Notes: generated by a model not told the origin, from the sequence alone. DNA of 64,000 bases from Euryodendron excelsum (GCA_033060915.1 CM065384.1:34612001-34676000); one strand, 5' to 3'. Shown: positions 51,162 to 62,139, counted from the stretch's first letter. Numbers and translations: made by a program.

Positions 51162-51503
51162 GTTGATACCCTCAAGCTGGTAATAGCTGCATTCAATCAC
51201 TTGGAGGACGTAGTTCCAATTGATGATGAGGCCTCTCTTTTTAATGGTTCTTTGTGCCTTCCTAATGTTCTCCCCCCTTCAAACTCAGTCATCACAGAGA
51301 GTTCTGATGGCAGTAACATTCGCAGCAATGATCATCCGCAAGCAAGTGCGTGTTCTGATGGCTGTAAGGTTTTAACTTCTCAAAAGATTAGTGGATTCGG
51401 TTACCCACAAGCAAGTGCGTGTTCTCCAGATATCATGCCATCCATTTTCTCCTTGGCTGGTGTGGCTAGCTTGGATGATTTTGGCTTGCATAATATTGAC
51501 AAT

Positions 51504-54065
51504 ATGGATCTTAGATATGACCAATCTTTATATTTCCCTGGTCAAGTCGCGAACTCCTTAATCTGTGAAACCGAGTCCATTACTCCAGCCTTCTGTGAGG
51601 ATGAGCATCTACAATATTTTGATGCTGATTGTTCCCTTCAATCTCAGAATTTGAGTTTTGAATCGCAGGCGGATCTACACAGTGTTATGGATCTTAGATA
51701 TGACCAACCTTTATATTTCCCCGGTCAAGTCGCGAATTCCTTGATCTGTGAAACCGAGTCCATTACTCCAGCCTTCTGTGAGGATGAGCATCTGCAGTAT
51801 TTTGATGCTGATTGTTCTCTTCAATCTCAGAATTCGAGTTTGGAATCGCAGGTGGATCTACACAGTTCTATGGATCTTAGATATGACCAACCTTTATATT
51901 TCCCCGGTCAAGTCGCGAACTCCTTGATCTGTGAAACCGAGTCCATTACTCCAACCTTCTGTGAGGATGAGCATCTGCAGTATTTTGATGCTGATTGTTC
52001 CCTTCAATCTCAGAATTCGAGTTTGGAATCGCAGGCGGATTTACACAGTGCTATGGATCTTAGTTATGACCAACCTTTATATTTTCCCGGTCAAGTCGCG
52101 AACTCTTTGATCTGTGAAACAGAGTCTATTACTCTAGCCTTCTGTGAGGATGAGCATCTGCAGTATTTTGATGCTGATTGTTCCCTTCAATCTCAGAATT
52201 CGAGTTTTGAATCGCAGGCGGATCTACACAGTGCTATGGATCTTAGATATGACCAACCTTTATATTTCCCCGGTCAAGTCGCAAACTCCTTGATCTGTGA
52301 AACTGAGTCCATTACTCCAACCTTCTGTGAGGATGAGCATCTGCAGTATTTTGATGCTGATTGTTCCCTTCAATCTCAGAATTCGAGTTTGGAATCGCAG
52401 GCGGATCTACACAGTGCTATGGATCTTAGATATGACCAACCTTTATATTTCCCCGGTCAAGTCGCGAACTCCTTGATCTGTGAAACCGAGTCCATTACTC
52501 CAGCCTTCTGTGAGGATGAGCATCTGCAGTATTTTGATGCTGATTGTTCCCTTCAATCTCAGAATTCGAGTTTGGAATCGCAGGCGGATCTACACAGTGC
52601 TATGGATCTTAGATATGACCAACCTTTATATTTTTCCGGTCAAGTCGCGAACTCCTTGATCTGTGAAACCGAGTCCATTACTCCAGCCTTCTGTGAGGAT
52701 GAGCATCTGCAGTATTTTGATGCTGATTGTTCCCTTCAATCTCAGAATTCGAGTTTGGAATCGCAGGCGGATCTACACAGTGCTATGGATCTTAGATATG
52801 ACCAACCTTTATATTTCCCCGGTCAAGTCGCGAACTCCTTGATCTGTGAAACCGCGTCCATTACTCCAGCCTTCTGTGAGGATGAGCATCTGCAGTATTT
52901 TGATGCTTATTGTTCCCTTCAATCTCAGAATTCGAGTTTGGAATCGCAGGCGGATTTACACAGTGCTATGGATCTTAGATATGACCAACCTTTATATTTC
53001 CCTGGTCAAGTCGCGAACTCCTTGATCTGTGAAACCGAGTCCATTACTCCAGCCTTCTGTGAGGATGAGCATCTGCAGTATTTTGATGCTGATTGTTCCC
53101 TTCAATCTCAGAATTCGAGTTTGGAATCGCAGGCGGATCTACACAGTGCTATGGATCTTAGATATGACCAACCTTTATATTTCCCCGATCAAGTCGCGAA
53201 CTCCTTGATCTGTGAAACCGCGTCCATTACTCCAGCCTTCTGTGAGGATGAGCATCTGCAGTATTTTGATGCTTATTGTTCCCTTCAATCTCAGAATTCG
53301 AGTTTGGAATCGCAGGCGGATTTACACAGTGCTATGGATCTTAGATATGACCAACCTTTATATTTCCCTGGTCAAGTCGCGAACTCCTTGATCTGTGAAA
53401 CCGAGTCCATTACTCCAGCCTTCTGTGAGGATGAGCATCTGCAGTATTTTGATGCTGATTGTTCCCTTCAATCTCAGAATTCGAGTTTGGAATCGCAGGC
53501 GGATCTACACAGTGCTATGGATCTTAGATATGACTAACCTTTATATTTCCCCGGTCAAGTCGCGAACTCCTTGATCTGTGAAACCGCGTCCATTACTCCC
53601 GCCTTCTGTGAGGATAAGCATCTGCAATATTTTGATGCTTATTGTTCCCTTCAATCTCAGAATTCGATTTTGGAATCGCAGGCGGATTTACACAGTGCTA
53701 TGGATCTTAGATATGACCAACCTTTATATTTCCCTGGTCAAGTCGCGAACTCCTTGATCTGTGAAACCGAGTCCATTACTCCAACCTTCTGTGAGGATGA
53801 GCATCTGCAGTATTTTGATGCTGATTGCTCCCTTCAATCTCAGAATTCGAGTTTGGAATCGCAGGCGGATCTACACAGTACTATGGGTCTTAGATATGAC
53901 CAACCTTTATATTTCTCCAGTCAAGTCGCGAACTCCTTGATCTGTGAAACTGAGTTCATTACTCCGGCCTTCTGTAAGGATGAGCATATGCAGTATTTTG
54001 ATGCTGATTGTTCCCTTCAATCTCAGAATTTGAGTTTGGAATCACAGGCGGATCTACACCATGCT
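51504..54065 (+). repeat. Coding minisatellite: fourteen 183-bp (61-aa) units in exon 7 of gene 2
   Basis: Unit starts fall exactly every 183 bp from 51,504 to 53,883, each beginning with ATGGATCTTAGATATGACC or close to it (the last has ATGGGTCTTAG). No unit has an indel, so the frame is kept throughout. The consensus has 11 acidic residues against one Arg, six Tyr/Phe and three Cys. Units 8, 10 and 12 share ETASI and FDAYCS variants and alternate with units 9, 11 and 13, giving a 366-bp dimer. Unit 12 contains a stop (53,535-53,537). Gene 1 has one unit only. Confidence 0.97.
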
Positions 54066-54203
54066 GTCAGTGGCTTTCTATTGGCTCGTTCTGCAGCTTT
54101 TGCTCAGAGGAGATGGACGATGTTATTCAGTGTGCTGAAGTGGTTCTCAATTAGGATGATTGTGGCCAAAAAAACTCATTTCAGAGACAAGCAGAGATGT
54201 TGA
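54066..54203 (+). other. Orphaned C-terminal coding segment of gene 2, with calmodulin-binding motif
   Basis: In the same frame as the array but downstream of the stop at 53,535. It reads [20 protein letters not shown], then the amphipathic basic stretch seen in gene 1 with Met for one Arg, and ends at TGA 54,201-54,203. Without readthrough or a different allele it is untranslated. Confidence 0.85.
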
Positions 54204-56072
54204 TTGGAAAACCAGAAAACAAAATATTTCCTTCAGAAAATGCAATTGTATTACTAGTAAGTGCTGCCCGACTGAACACCGTGTGCAGTTTTAGAGTAGG
54301 AGTTTTTCGCTTGATGTATATATAGTAGCAGTTTATATATATGTCCTGGCTTCAGCTCTACTAGCTGGAGGTTGGAAGAGGTCATTTTTCTTTGGGCTTG
54401 ATTATAAATGTGTAGATGTTTTTACCGGCGGTGGACATCAACTAAAGCTCGAGATTGAGGCTGTAAAAGGAGCTGCATAGAAGTTCAGTAGCTTTCATAC
54501 CAACTCTTCATTTTGAATGGAAACATTGGTTTAATAGAAAATGGGGTGAGAAATTGAATTATGTTATAGCATTGTTTCTTTCTAGTATGATGTGAATGGA
54601 ACTCAACAATGTAGACTTTGTGCCTTGGCATGCTGATGGTGGCAATAATGATAATAAACTAAGATTATATAAATTACTTGATCATCTCCTTCTAACCAAG
54701 ATTCTCTTACGTATTTTATTTCTCAGCCCAACTGTGCCTTGACTAAGAGCATTTGATATTAGGCCATACTAACCATGAATCCTACCAAATCAAGAAAAAT
54801 AACTAGATAACTTCAAGCCCTTCTCCTCAGAAGACTTTGCTAAGTCCATTCAAAATCTTTCATTGGTTCATCAAGCATCATCATCTAGTGTCTGCCTCCC
54901 TATGCAGTAATGCTTCTATGGCCCAGTGCTGCTCAATTTGTATGTATTCTATAAATTTGTTTAGCATTTCAGAGTATCGACAAGTTGAGAGGTCAGTTTC
55001 TTTGACTATCCTTTCCCTATTACCCCCTTTTTATTTGCGTGAGATTCTTTTGACTATTCTCCCTAAATCACTAACCTAACGCAATATCAATGATCTGTGG
55101 TGTTTGATAGGGCTCAAAGGGGCAGTTAATCCCCTCAAGTTTTTATAAACTTTATTTTTTGTTTTAATTTTATAAATATTTTTTAATTTGCCCTCTTAAA
55201 ATTTATATACCTTATTTTAAATAGTTGTCACTTTAAAAACCACTTTATACTTTATATATAGCAGAATATATACATGAACTCTTCTAATATATAAAAGCAA
55301 TAGCATGAAAGTTGCGTATCTTTTTCACTTGGTAAAAATATTCTTAAAATTTTTGAAATTTATAGATTTATTTCAATTTATTAATTGAATCAATTAAAGA
55401 TAATTTTGATCATTTAAATTCTTTCTGTAACTAAATGTGAGTTTTTCTTTTCTCTCGCGTTTCTATAACTGTTGTAAGAGAGTTGTACACACATCGAGTG
55501 TTCAACTTCTAATACATTAATATGAAAGCCAAGTGATTAATTATTACCCGTTGATTGAATTTTCTGATACACCATTGATTATGACTACTAATAGTGTATG
55601 ATAATGCTAACCAAGCCTATATAACTAGATATACTTTAATTTTAGTTAGAATTATTCTTTTTTATATTTTATTTTCTAAGCGCACTTGTGTCCTTGAGAG
55701 TATGAGTCTATTTGATATAGCTTAAATTTAGTTTTTTTTAGTTTATAAGTAAAAAATAAATAAATAAATAATTTTTTTACTTATGAAACTGAAAAATACT
55801 TAAAAAAATTATACTAAACAAGTCCTAAGAACATGTAGAGGGCATTTGATATTAGGCGATATTAACCACAGAATTAATTAGATAACTTGAAGCCCTTCTA
55901 GATTCTTTTGACTATTCTTCCTAAACACGCTAATCTTGCGCAATATCAATACTCAGCAAATTCAAAAAAGACAAAAGGGCATGACATCATTCCTCAAAAA
56001 GTACGCAAACAGTGTACGCCTTTAGGTGCATAGAAGAAAATAAAAATTATTTTCCTCTGTATTTTGTACTTC

Positions 56073-56185
56073 GAGAAACGCTAAGGACCCCTTACTTTTT
56101 CCACATGCTCTAGAAACTCACTCACTGCTATTGAAATTTAGTTGATGTGGGGGCAAGACTGAAGGACAGCTACCTAGCACTTCTC
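56073..56185. mobile_element. 113-bp MITE present only in copy B
   Basis: Ends GAGAAACGCTAAGGACC and, on the other strand, GAGAAGTGCTAGGTAGC form an imperfect inverted repeat of about 15 bp. Copy A has an uninterrupted TTTTGTGCTCCTAATTA at this place (28,190-28,206), which is the empty site. The GAGAAATGCTAGGG-type end is common in plant Mutator-related MITEs (general knowledge). Confidence 0.72.
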
Positions 56186-56661
56186 TCTAATTATAGGAGC
56201 AAAATTCAAAGTTTTTCATAATCTTTTGTTTTTTGAACTTTACTTTCTTTTTAAATATATTTTCAAATCCTTTCTCTGAAAAGTCCAAGGTTTATTTGTT
56301 TATCTACAACTCTACGCTCTTGTAGTCATATTTGGTTAGTGCTCTTTGAAAAGGACTTATCGGCATTATAGCATTATCTTCTTAGCTGAGATCGTTTTAT
56401 TTATAGAAAATCACAGAAAAAATATTGATAAAACAAAATTTGATTTGTTTTTTAATGGGTGTGTAATCTAAAGTGAAAAATAGTCTCTACTCTCTAGTTT
56501 TTTCTTTTTTGTCTTCGAATTTCAAGTGAGAAATTTTTTTTTTTTTTTCATTTTCCTTCCAACCCACAAAGTTCCAAACAGCTTATAATGCTTTTTCGAA
56601 AACCATTCTTGGCAAAATCGCAAGGGGAGCGACTAGCGAGTGTGCTGAGTGTGCTTCTAGT

Positions 56662-57575
56662 ATAATGTTATCGCATTGTTTGTTTCTAGTATAATGTGAA
56701 TGGAGCTCAACAATGTAGACTTTGTGCCTTCGCATGCTGATGGTGGCAATAATGATAATAAACTAAGATTATATAAATTACTTGATCATCTCCTTCCAAC
56801 CAAGATTCTTTTGTATATTTTCTCTCAGCCCAACTGTGCCTTGACTAAGAGCATTTAGATGCATTTGATATTAGGCCGTACTAACCATGACCCCTATCAA
56901 ATCAAAGAAAAATAACTAGATAACTTCAAGCCCTTCGCCTCAGAAAACTTTGCTAAGTCCATTCAAAATCTTTCATTGGTTCATCAAGCATCATCATCTT
57001 CTGGTGTCTGACTCAGCAATAATGCATCTATGACTCAGTGCATCTCAATCTGTTTTATTTACCATTTCAGAGTATTGACAAGTTGAGAGGTCAGTTTCTT
57101 TGACTATACTGTCCTACAACCCCGTTTTATTTGCGTTATTTTCTTTGTACCTAACGGCATATCAATCATCCAGGGCGCAGCTACACAGGGCTCAAAAGGG
57201 GAAGCTGATCCCCTCTAATTTTCCAAAATGTTACTTTTAGCTACAATTTTTAAAATATTTTTTAATTTGTCCTCTGAAAATTTATGGGGCCCGTTTGGCT
57301 CTGCTTTTTTGTTTTGCTTTTTTGGGCTGTATTTTTTTGGCTTATAAGCAATAAAGTCAACAAATTTTAGCCTTTTGCTTCTTTTTTTTTTTTTTTTGGC
57401 TTTTCTACTTGCCTCAACTTATAAAAGCAACAAAATTAAAAAATTTTGGCTTTTTTTTTGGGCCTTATAAGCTAAAAAAGTAAAATATAAAAAGCTATAC
57501 CAAACAGATCCTAAATACTCTATTCAATAGTTATTTTGCTTTGAATACCATTTTACTTCATCTAGTATATATACC
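56662..57575. repeat. Segmental duplication copy C, left part
   Basis: From ATAATGTTATCGCATTGTTT on, this matches the 3' UTR and downstream DNA of gene 1 (from about 21,826) and gene 2 (from about 54,560), including ACTCAACAATGTAGACT-like and CTTGATCATCTCCTTC. It shares the GCTGATGGTGGC variant with copy B, so it probably derives from B. It is interrupted at 57,575 by the LTR retrotransposon and resumes at 63,763. It contains no CBP60 coding exon. Confidence 0.82.
57286..57511. mobile_element. MITE in copy C
   Basis: About 226 bp absent from copies A and B, which read AAATTTATATACC at the same place (27,285 and 55,201). Left end GGGGCCCGTTTGGCTCTGC, right end on the other strand GGATCTGTTTGGTATAGC. 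The interior is T-rich on the left and A-rich on the right with CTTATAAGC words. A TTA/TAA-type target duplication is possible but not clean. Confidence 0.7.
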
Positions 57576-58060
57576 TGTGAGATAAAGATTCTGCATTCAT
57601 CAAATCAGAGCCAGTCCACTAAGAGTGGTAGAGCTGACCTCCTAAAAAAGAGACTCAGAATAAGTCACAAGCCGACCAGCATGAAAGTAAGCCCAGTGGA
57701 TAAAGAACTCCAATTTGATAGAGGAAAAGACTCAGAAAGATTAGTCCAATCTACTCCTACACCAATCCAAAAGTGGTCAACTCCTAGAATAAGAAAGAAT
57801 ATCACTCCTAAAAGAAGTGCAGCATTCGAAACCTATAAATACACCATGCAACTAAGAAGTAAGGTATGCACAACTGAGTGCTATAATAGATTTCTTTCTT
57901 TCAATTAATTAAGGTTAAGTTTGTCTGATTTAATCATCGGAGTGCCATCGGCCCAAAGAAGGTCGACGCATTCTCACTATGTTCTGCTCTTGTAGGCTCT
58001 CTGATGTTCATCTTGGAGGTTCGTGGGAACAGATTGAGCTTACAAAAAATTCTTTCTGCA
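57576..58060 (+). repeat. 5' LTR
   Basis: Starts TGTGAGATAAAGATTCTGC and ends TTCTTTCTGCA. It contains a TATAAATAC box at 57,834-57,842. It aligns along its whole length with 63,277-63,757. Confidence 0.9.
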
Positions 58061-58375
58061 ATTGGCATTATCTGTGGGAAGCCTTAAAAAAAAAAGACGA
58101 ATACAGAGAGCACCAGAGCAGGAATGGTTTCACAAGCTTTGCACTCGCAAAGTCATGCTACTTCAGGTGGCAAAGTACCTTAGGAGTATTCGAAGAATTC
58201 AGCTCATTGCTGGGCCTGGGGAAACCGCCAACTCCACTTAGAAATCTACTGTATGATGCCTGACCTACCGGTAGAAGAAATCCAGAGAGGACCTCGTACA
58301 ATGAGCAACCCCCTGCTACTGGGGAATGACCCTTGGAGGGGCTCAAACCCTGGAGTCTCAAAAGAAGAACCTCGA
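58061..58375 (+). other. Leader and start of the internal region of the retrotransposon
   Basis: Begins with the primer-binding-like ATTGGCATTATCTGTGGGAA. No clear coding frame. It ends with GAACCTCGA, the left target duplication of the nested MULE. Confidence 0.6.
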
Positions 58376-58453
58376 GGTTTTTTACCAAACTAATTCATAT
58401 TTTTAAATTTATTCCCAAAATATCAATTTGTTAAATGTTATTCCCTAAATACT

Positions 58454-58545
58454 TTAAAACGCAATTTATTATTGCGTTTTTTTTAAAACGCAACTCTAAA
58501 TTGCGTTTTTTTGAAAAACTCAATTACAAATTGAGTTTTTCATAA
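58454..58545. repeat. Hairpin-forming ACGCAA/TTGCGT words at the left end of MULE 2
   Basis: AAAACGCAATTTATTATTGC, then AAAACGCAACTCTAAATTGC and CTCAATTACAAATTGAG form successive small palindromes. Equivalent AACGCAA palindromes lie at 61,095-61,215 near the right end. Confidence 0.75.
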
Positions 58546-59259
58546 AAAAAAATTATTTATTTGTAAATACGAAATTACTAAATATAATTTATATATATGT
58601 TTATAAATTTACAAAACTAATTTTAAATTATTTTTTACTATTTAAAAATTATTAAAATCATTGTTAAAATAATTTTTTTAATCCATTTATGTCAAATTTA
58701 TGATAATAATATATTAATTTAAATTAAAATATTTTTAAATTTTACTAATTATAAATTATTTACTAATTTTTATGAATTTAACGTAAATTTATTTCCATTA
58801 AGAACATGTTGTTAATAATTATGAAAATACTAATTTTTAATTTCGTTTTTAAAAATTGAGTTTTTTAATAAAAAAATAAATTATCTAATTCTTATTTATT
58901 TCTAAATACGAAATTACTAAATACAATTTATATATATGTTTATAAACTTGCAAAACTAATTTTAAATAATTTTTTACTTTTTACGAATTGTTTAAATAAT
59001 TTTCCTCATCCATTTATGTTAAATTCATGAAAATAATTTACTAATGTAAATTAAAATATTTTTAATTTTTTCTAATTTTTACAAATTTAACATAAAATTA
59101 TTTAAACAATTCGTAAATTATTGAAATAATTCATTCATTATTTTAACAAAGATTTTCAATAAGAACATGTTTTTAATAATTAATGAAAAATATTAATTTG
59201 AAAACATTTATTTAGAACACGTTTGTAGTGGAATGTCATACAACATTCTTAGCAACCAA

Positions 59260-59480
59260 AACCCTAACCGTAGCAGACCTAAGGCACCAATGCCTTAACT
59301 AGAGCCCTAACCCTAGAAGCAGCAGTAAGTTTTATGGACCATGTTCATAACAACACAATGGTTTGCTACCAATGCAAAACATAACCCTAACCGTAACCAT
59401 AACCCTAACCCTAACCATATCCGTAGCCTAACCCTAACTCTATCCTTAACCTAACCTTAACCTTAACCTCATCAGCCCGC
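59260..59480. repeat. Degenerate CCCTAA-type (telomere-like) repeats inside MULE 2
   Basis: Words CCCTAACCGTAACCATAACC and CCTTAACCTAACC occur repeatedly, densest at 59,380-59,470, with scattered CCCTAA/CCCTAG words from 59,265. They are irregular and interrupted, so they are not a telomere. Confidence 0.75.
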
Positions 59481-59627
59481 TAGCCTAGCCCAATTTTTAG
59501 GTGGCCATTGGCTCACCTGGCATTTTGGAGAATAAATTTTAGGAATGAAGTTTGCCAATTTGATATTTGGGAAATAAATTTAAAAATATAACTTATTTTG
59601 TTTAAAAAAAACTCATTAATGATCCAC

Positions 59628-60078
59628 TCATACCCAATAATGATCGAAATGATGACAATCGACTCCGTCTAAAAATGGAAGAATATAATAAATAATGCAT
59701 GCAAATAAAAATGATGTCACATATGCGTACAAATAAAAATATCTTTTACAATACAAAAGTCTAAAAATGGCTTCCAGTATAACATCTTCGACTGCGTCTG
59801 TTTCTCTATCCTCTACGAAGGCCCGTGTTGTGCTGCTCGTCCTGAGCAACCTGTGCTCCCCCATCATCATCTGTGTCATGAGTACCCGTAACATCAACAC
59901 GAAGACTATACACCTGTGGTGGATAGACTCCGGGTACCTGCATCACTTGTGACGGCCCAGCATCATAAGTCGAAACAGCATATCCACTGTGAAAATCATG
60001 GCCCCCATAATCAGAACTAGCAGCTACAAATGGATCGTAACTATGACTCGTGTCAGCCTGGAAAAAAATTGGAGACAT
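59628..60078 (-). pseudogene. Possible remnant of a mobile-domain-type gene tail in MULE 2
   Basis: Minus-strand frame begins MSPIFFQADTSHSYDPF at 60,078, continues Tyr/Gln/Pro-rich and then Asp-rich (THDTDDDGGAQVAQDEQ), and may shift frame near 59,806-59,900. The composition is like the low-complexity tails of transposon-borne plant mobile domain proteins, but no conserved core is present. It could equally be chance coding in low-complexity DNA. Confidence 0.3.
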
Positions 60079-60639
60079 ATTTATTTTTTTAATTAATTTT
60101 TAGAGAGTGAGTGAGAGGGAAGTTAACTAGGTAAGTATAATGAAACTAAGCCATTCCATGTCAATAAGTTGTTGGAGATGAATTTCATTCTTGTTCAAAC
60201 TCATCCCAGAATACATGATTAAAATGATGAAAAAATCAACCTTTCCAGCTTTGAAACTTAAGGTCATTGTTTTTCAAGCAACCATTTGACCAAATAAATT
60301 CACAGTAAAAAAATTCAGTCGAGACGTCGTTCTTATGTTTGGTGACTGCTATAAATTTTGCTTTATCTCTTCCAAATATATATTCTGACTTGTAAATAAA
60401 TTTTGCATTTTTATAATAATTTTGTAAAAATAAATAAAACAAATATTTCTATTACACACTTAAACAAAACAAACAAGATAAGTAAATTTTATAAAAACTT
60501 ACCAAAAAATAAGGTGACTGTCGAAGTACAAGTATTTGTCAGAGTGACGGGGCTAATGAAGATCACTACATTAGAATTAATTATAATATTAGTGATTTTC
60601 AAATTAATATATAAAGTTATTATATATTAAAAAAAATAC

Positions 60640-61080
60640 AATCACTTACCTACTTTGAATTTTTTGCTAAGAATGAGGTGTTGAAAAAATAAAAAAATAA
60701 GAGAGTGAGAAAGAAAGAGAAGGCTACTAAGAAAGAAAAAATTTAGAGAGTGAGTGAGAGGGAAGAGAAGGAGAAAGAGTGAGGAGGCAGTGTGAAAATA
60801 GTAAAAGAGAGAAGGAAAAAGGGAGGGACGTGAGGGAGAGAGGGGGGTCGTTGGCAAAGTAAGGGAGAGAAGGAGAAAGGGGAGGTAGCAGAGAAAAGAA
60901 AGGGGGAGAGGGGGCAGCAAAAGCTTGACATGAGGGAGAGAAGGGGGGCCTGGCAAAGGAAATAAGGGGGGGGCCCTGGCAGAGAAAATAAGGGGGGAGG
61001 GGCAACAGAAGCTTGGCATGAGGGAGAGAATGAGAAGGGGGGGCCGGCAAAGTGAGGACGTGAAAGTGTGATAGAGATTC
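60640..61080. repeat. Purine-rich low-complexity block in MULE 2
   Basis: GGGAGAGAAGG-type repeats with four to five copies of GGGGGCCTGGCAAAG or GGGGGCCGGCAAAGTGAGG-like phrases between 60,840 and 61,055. Minus-strand frames of 125-145 codons here are Pro/Leu/Ser-only by-products. Confidence 0.8.
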
Positions 61081-61305
61081 GTGATACCAAAAAAAACAAC
61101 GCAGTTTGAGATTGCGTTTTACAGAAAAACACAGTTCAAGATTGTGTGTTACAGAAAAACGCAACTTTGAACTGCGTTTTTTTTTTTATAAAAACGCAAT
61201 TTTAAATTGCCCTTTAAAGTATTTAGGGAATAACATTTGCTAAATTGATATTTTGGGAATAAATTTACAAATATGAAGTAGTTTGGTAAAAAAACCGAAC
61301 TTAGA

Positions 61306-62135
61306 AGATGCGACTAGGAGATCTCCGACCTAAGAACAAAGATCAGGACGATTAGAGACGAGATCGCCAATCAAAGAGATCAGAGAGAAGGACGGAGCCG
61401 GCATTGACGCAGAAATAAAGATCAGCACAAGCACCGCTTAATTTACAAGAAGAGGAAGACGAAATCTAGAAGCTCGAGTGTTCTTTCTGCCAAGCATCCT
61501 AGAAGTCATACCTCCAGCACTAGACACAGGACAGGTTCTCGCACTAGAGGTCAGGCACTTGAGCGAAGAGATCAAGAAGACCTTACTTGGTGGCTGAACA
61601 ACCAATTCAAGGGAAGAATCATGCAACCCAAAGGTAGAACTGCTCGAGATGTAGCGAGGAAAGCTTTGGAGTAGATAACCGCTTCCTCGTTCACATATGA
61701 TATAGATAGGCGCCGACCTTACTGGAAACTTATGCCACCAAGGTTCACTCCATTTGACGGGAAGTTAGATCCCATCAGCTGTGTTAGGCACTATAAACAG
61801 ATGATGACTTATAGAGCGAGGACGAGTCCCTGATGTGCCAAGTTTTTCCATCTAGCTTAGGGGAATCGACTTTTCACTAGTTTAATAAGCTGCCCTTAGG
61901 AACGGTTGGTAGTTGGAAACAGTTGGCCGAACTCTTCAACGCAAGATTCATAGCCAACAGCAAGCAGCCAAAGAAGTAGACTATTTGTTGATAATGCAGA
62001 AGAAAGAATATGAAGGATTGAGGCAGTATGCGAGACGCCATTGGGAGGTTTACAACGAGATTGAAGAGTACATCGAGTAGCTCGCGGTTGCACAATTTAA
62101 GATCAGCCTGCCCAGAGAGCACCGCTTGAGACAAT
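61306..62135 (+). pseudogene. Retrotransposon gag remnant
   Basis: Frames contain RFTPFDGKLDPISCVRHYKQ near 61,740-61,800 and LPLGTVGSWKQLAELFNARF near 61,890-61,950, typical words of plant Ty3/gypsy gag capsid regions. The frame is broken by stops and at least one frameshift. No downstream pol sequence follows; a tandem repeat takes its place. Confidence 0.78.
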
Positions 62136-62139
62136 CTCT

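Larger units (their letters stand above)
41022..54203 (+). pseudogene. CBP60 (family): Second CBP60 gene with a 14-fold internal repeat, damaged at both ends
   Basis: Exons by homology to gene 1: 41,022-41,122; 41,333-41,412; 43,684-43,742; 43,830-44,320; 49,794-49,954; 50,831-51,037; 51,162-53,537 (or to 54,203 ignoring the stop). Exons 4, 5 and 6 have exactly the gene 1 lengths (491, 161, 207 nt) and keep [25 protein letters not shown] and the MPAKMW motif. Problems: the ancestral ATG is GTG at 41,022; exon 2 has 80 instead of 79 nt, shifting the frame; an alternative ATG at 41,032 meets TGA at 41,116. Starting at the in-frame ATG in exon 2 (41,377) gives a continuous frame of about 1,109 aa to the TAA at 53,535, lacking the basic N-terminus and the C-terminal calmodulin-binding segment. 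Middle exons look constrained, so it may still be expressed or may have died recently. Confidence 0.8.
51352..56587. repeat. Segmental duplication copy B (gene 2 3' end plus downstream DNA)
   Basis: Starts within exon 7 of gene 2 at TTCTGATGGCTG and runs to TTCCAAACAGCTTATA, matching copy A at 20,991-28,592. It keeps the empty site of the 4.8 kb insertion of copy A and has the 183-bp array and a 113-bp MITE that copy A lacks. The 3' UTR (54,204-54,600) is nearly the same as that of gene 1. Confidence 0.88.
58376..61296. mobile_element. MULE 2, about 2.9 kb, nested in the LTR retrotransposon
   Basis: Terminal inverted repeats of about 100 bp: GGTTTTTTACCAAACTAATT on the left and GGTTTTTTTACCAAACTACT on the other strand at the right, matching onward through ATTCCCAAAATATCAATTT and TTATTCCCTAAATACTTTAA at about 90%. 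Flanks GAACCTCGA (58,367-58,375) and GAACTTAGA (61,297-61,305) agree at seven of nine bases, as for Mutator target duplications. No transposase is seen. Short minus-strand frames (about 59,628-60,078) have a Tyr/Ser/Gln-rich wording that recalls the tails of mobile-domain proteins; this is uncertain. Confidence 0.85.

Noticed and set aside
59380..59470. Chromosome end or true interstitial telomere
   Set aside because: The CCCTAA words are irregular and few, and lie inside terminal inverted repeats of a MULE.
60642..61164. Three overlapping minus-strand frames of 125-145 aa, Pro/Leu/Ser/Phe-rich
   Set aside because: All arise from the same purine-rich low-complexity DNA in different frames; no domain is visible.
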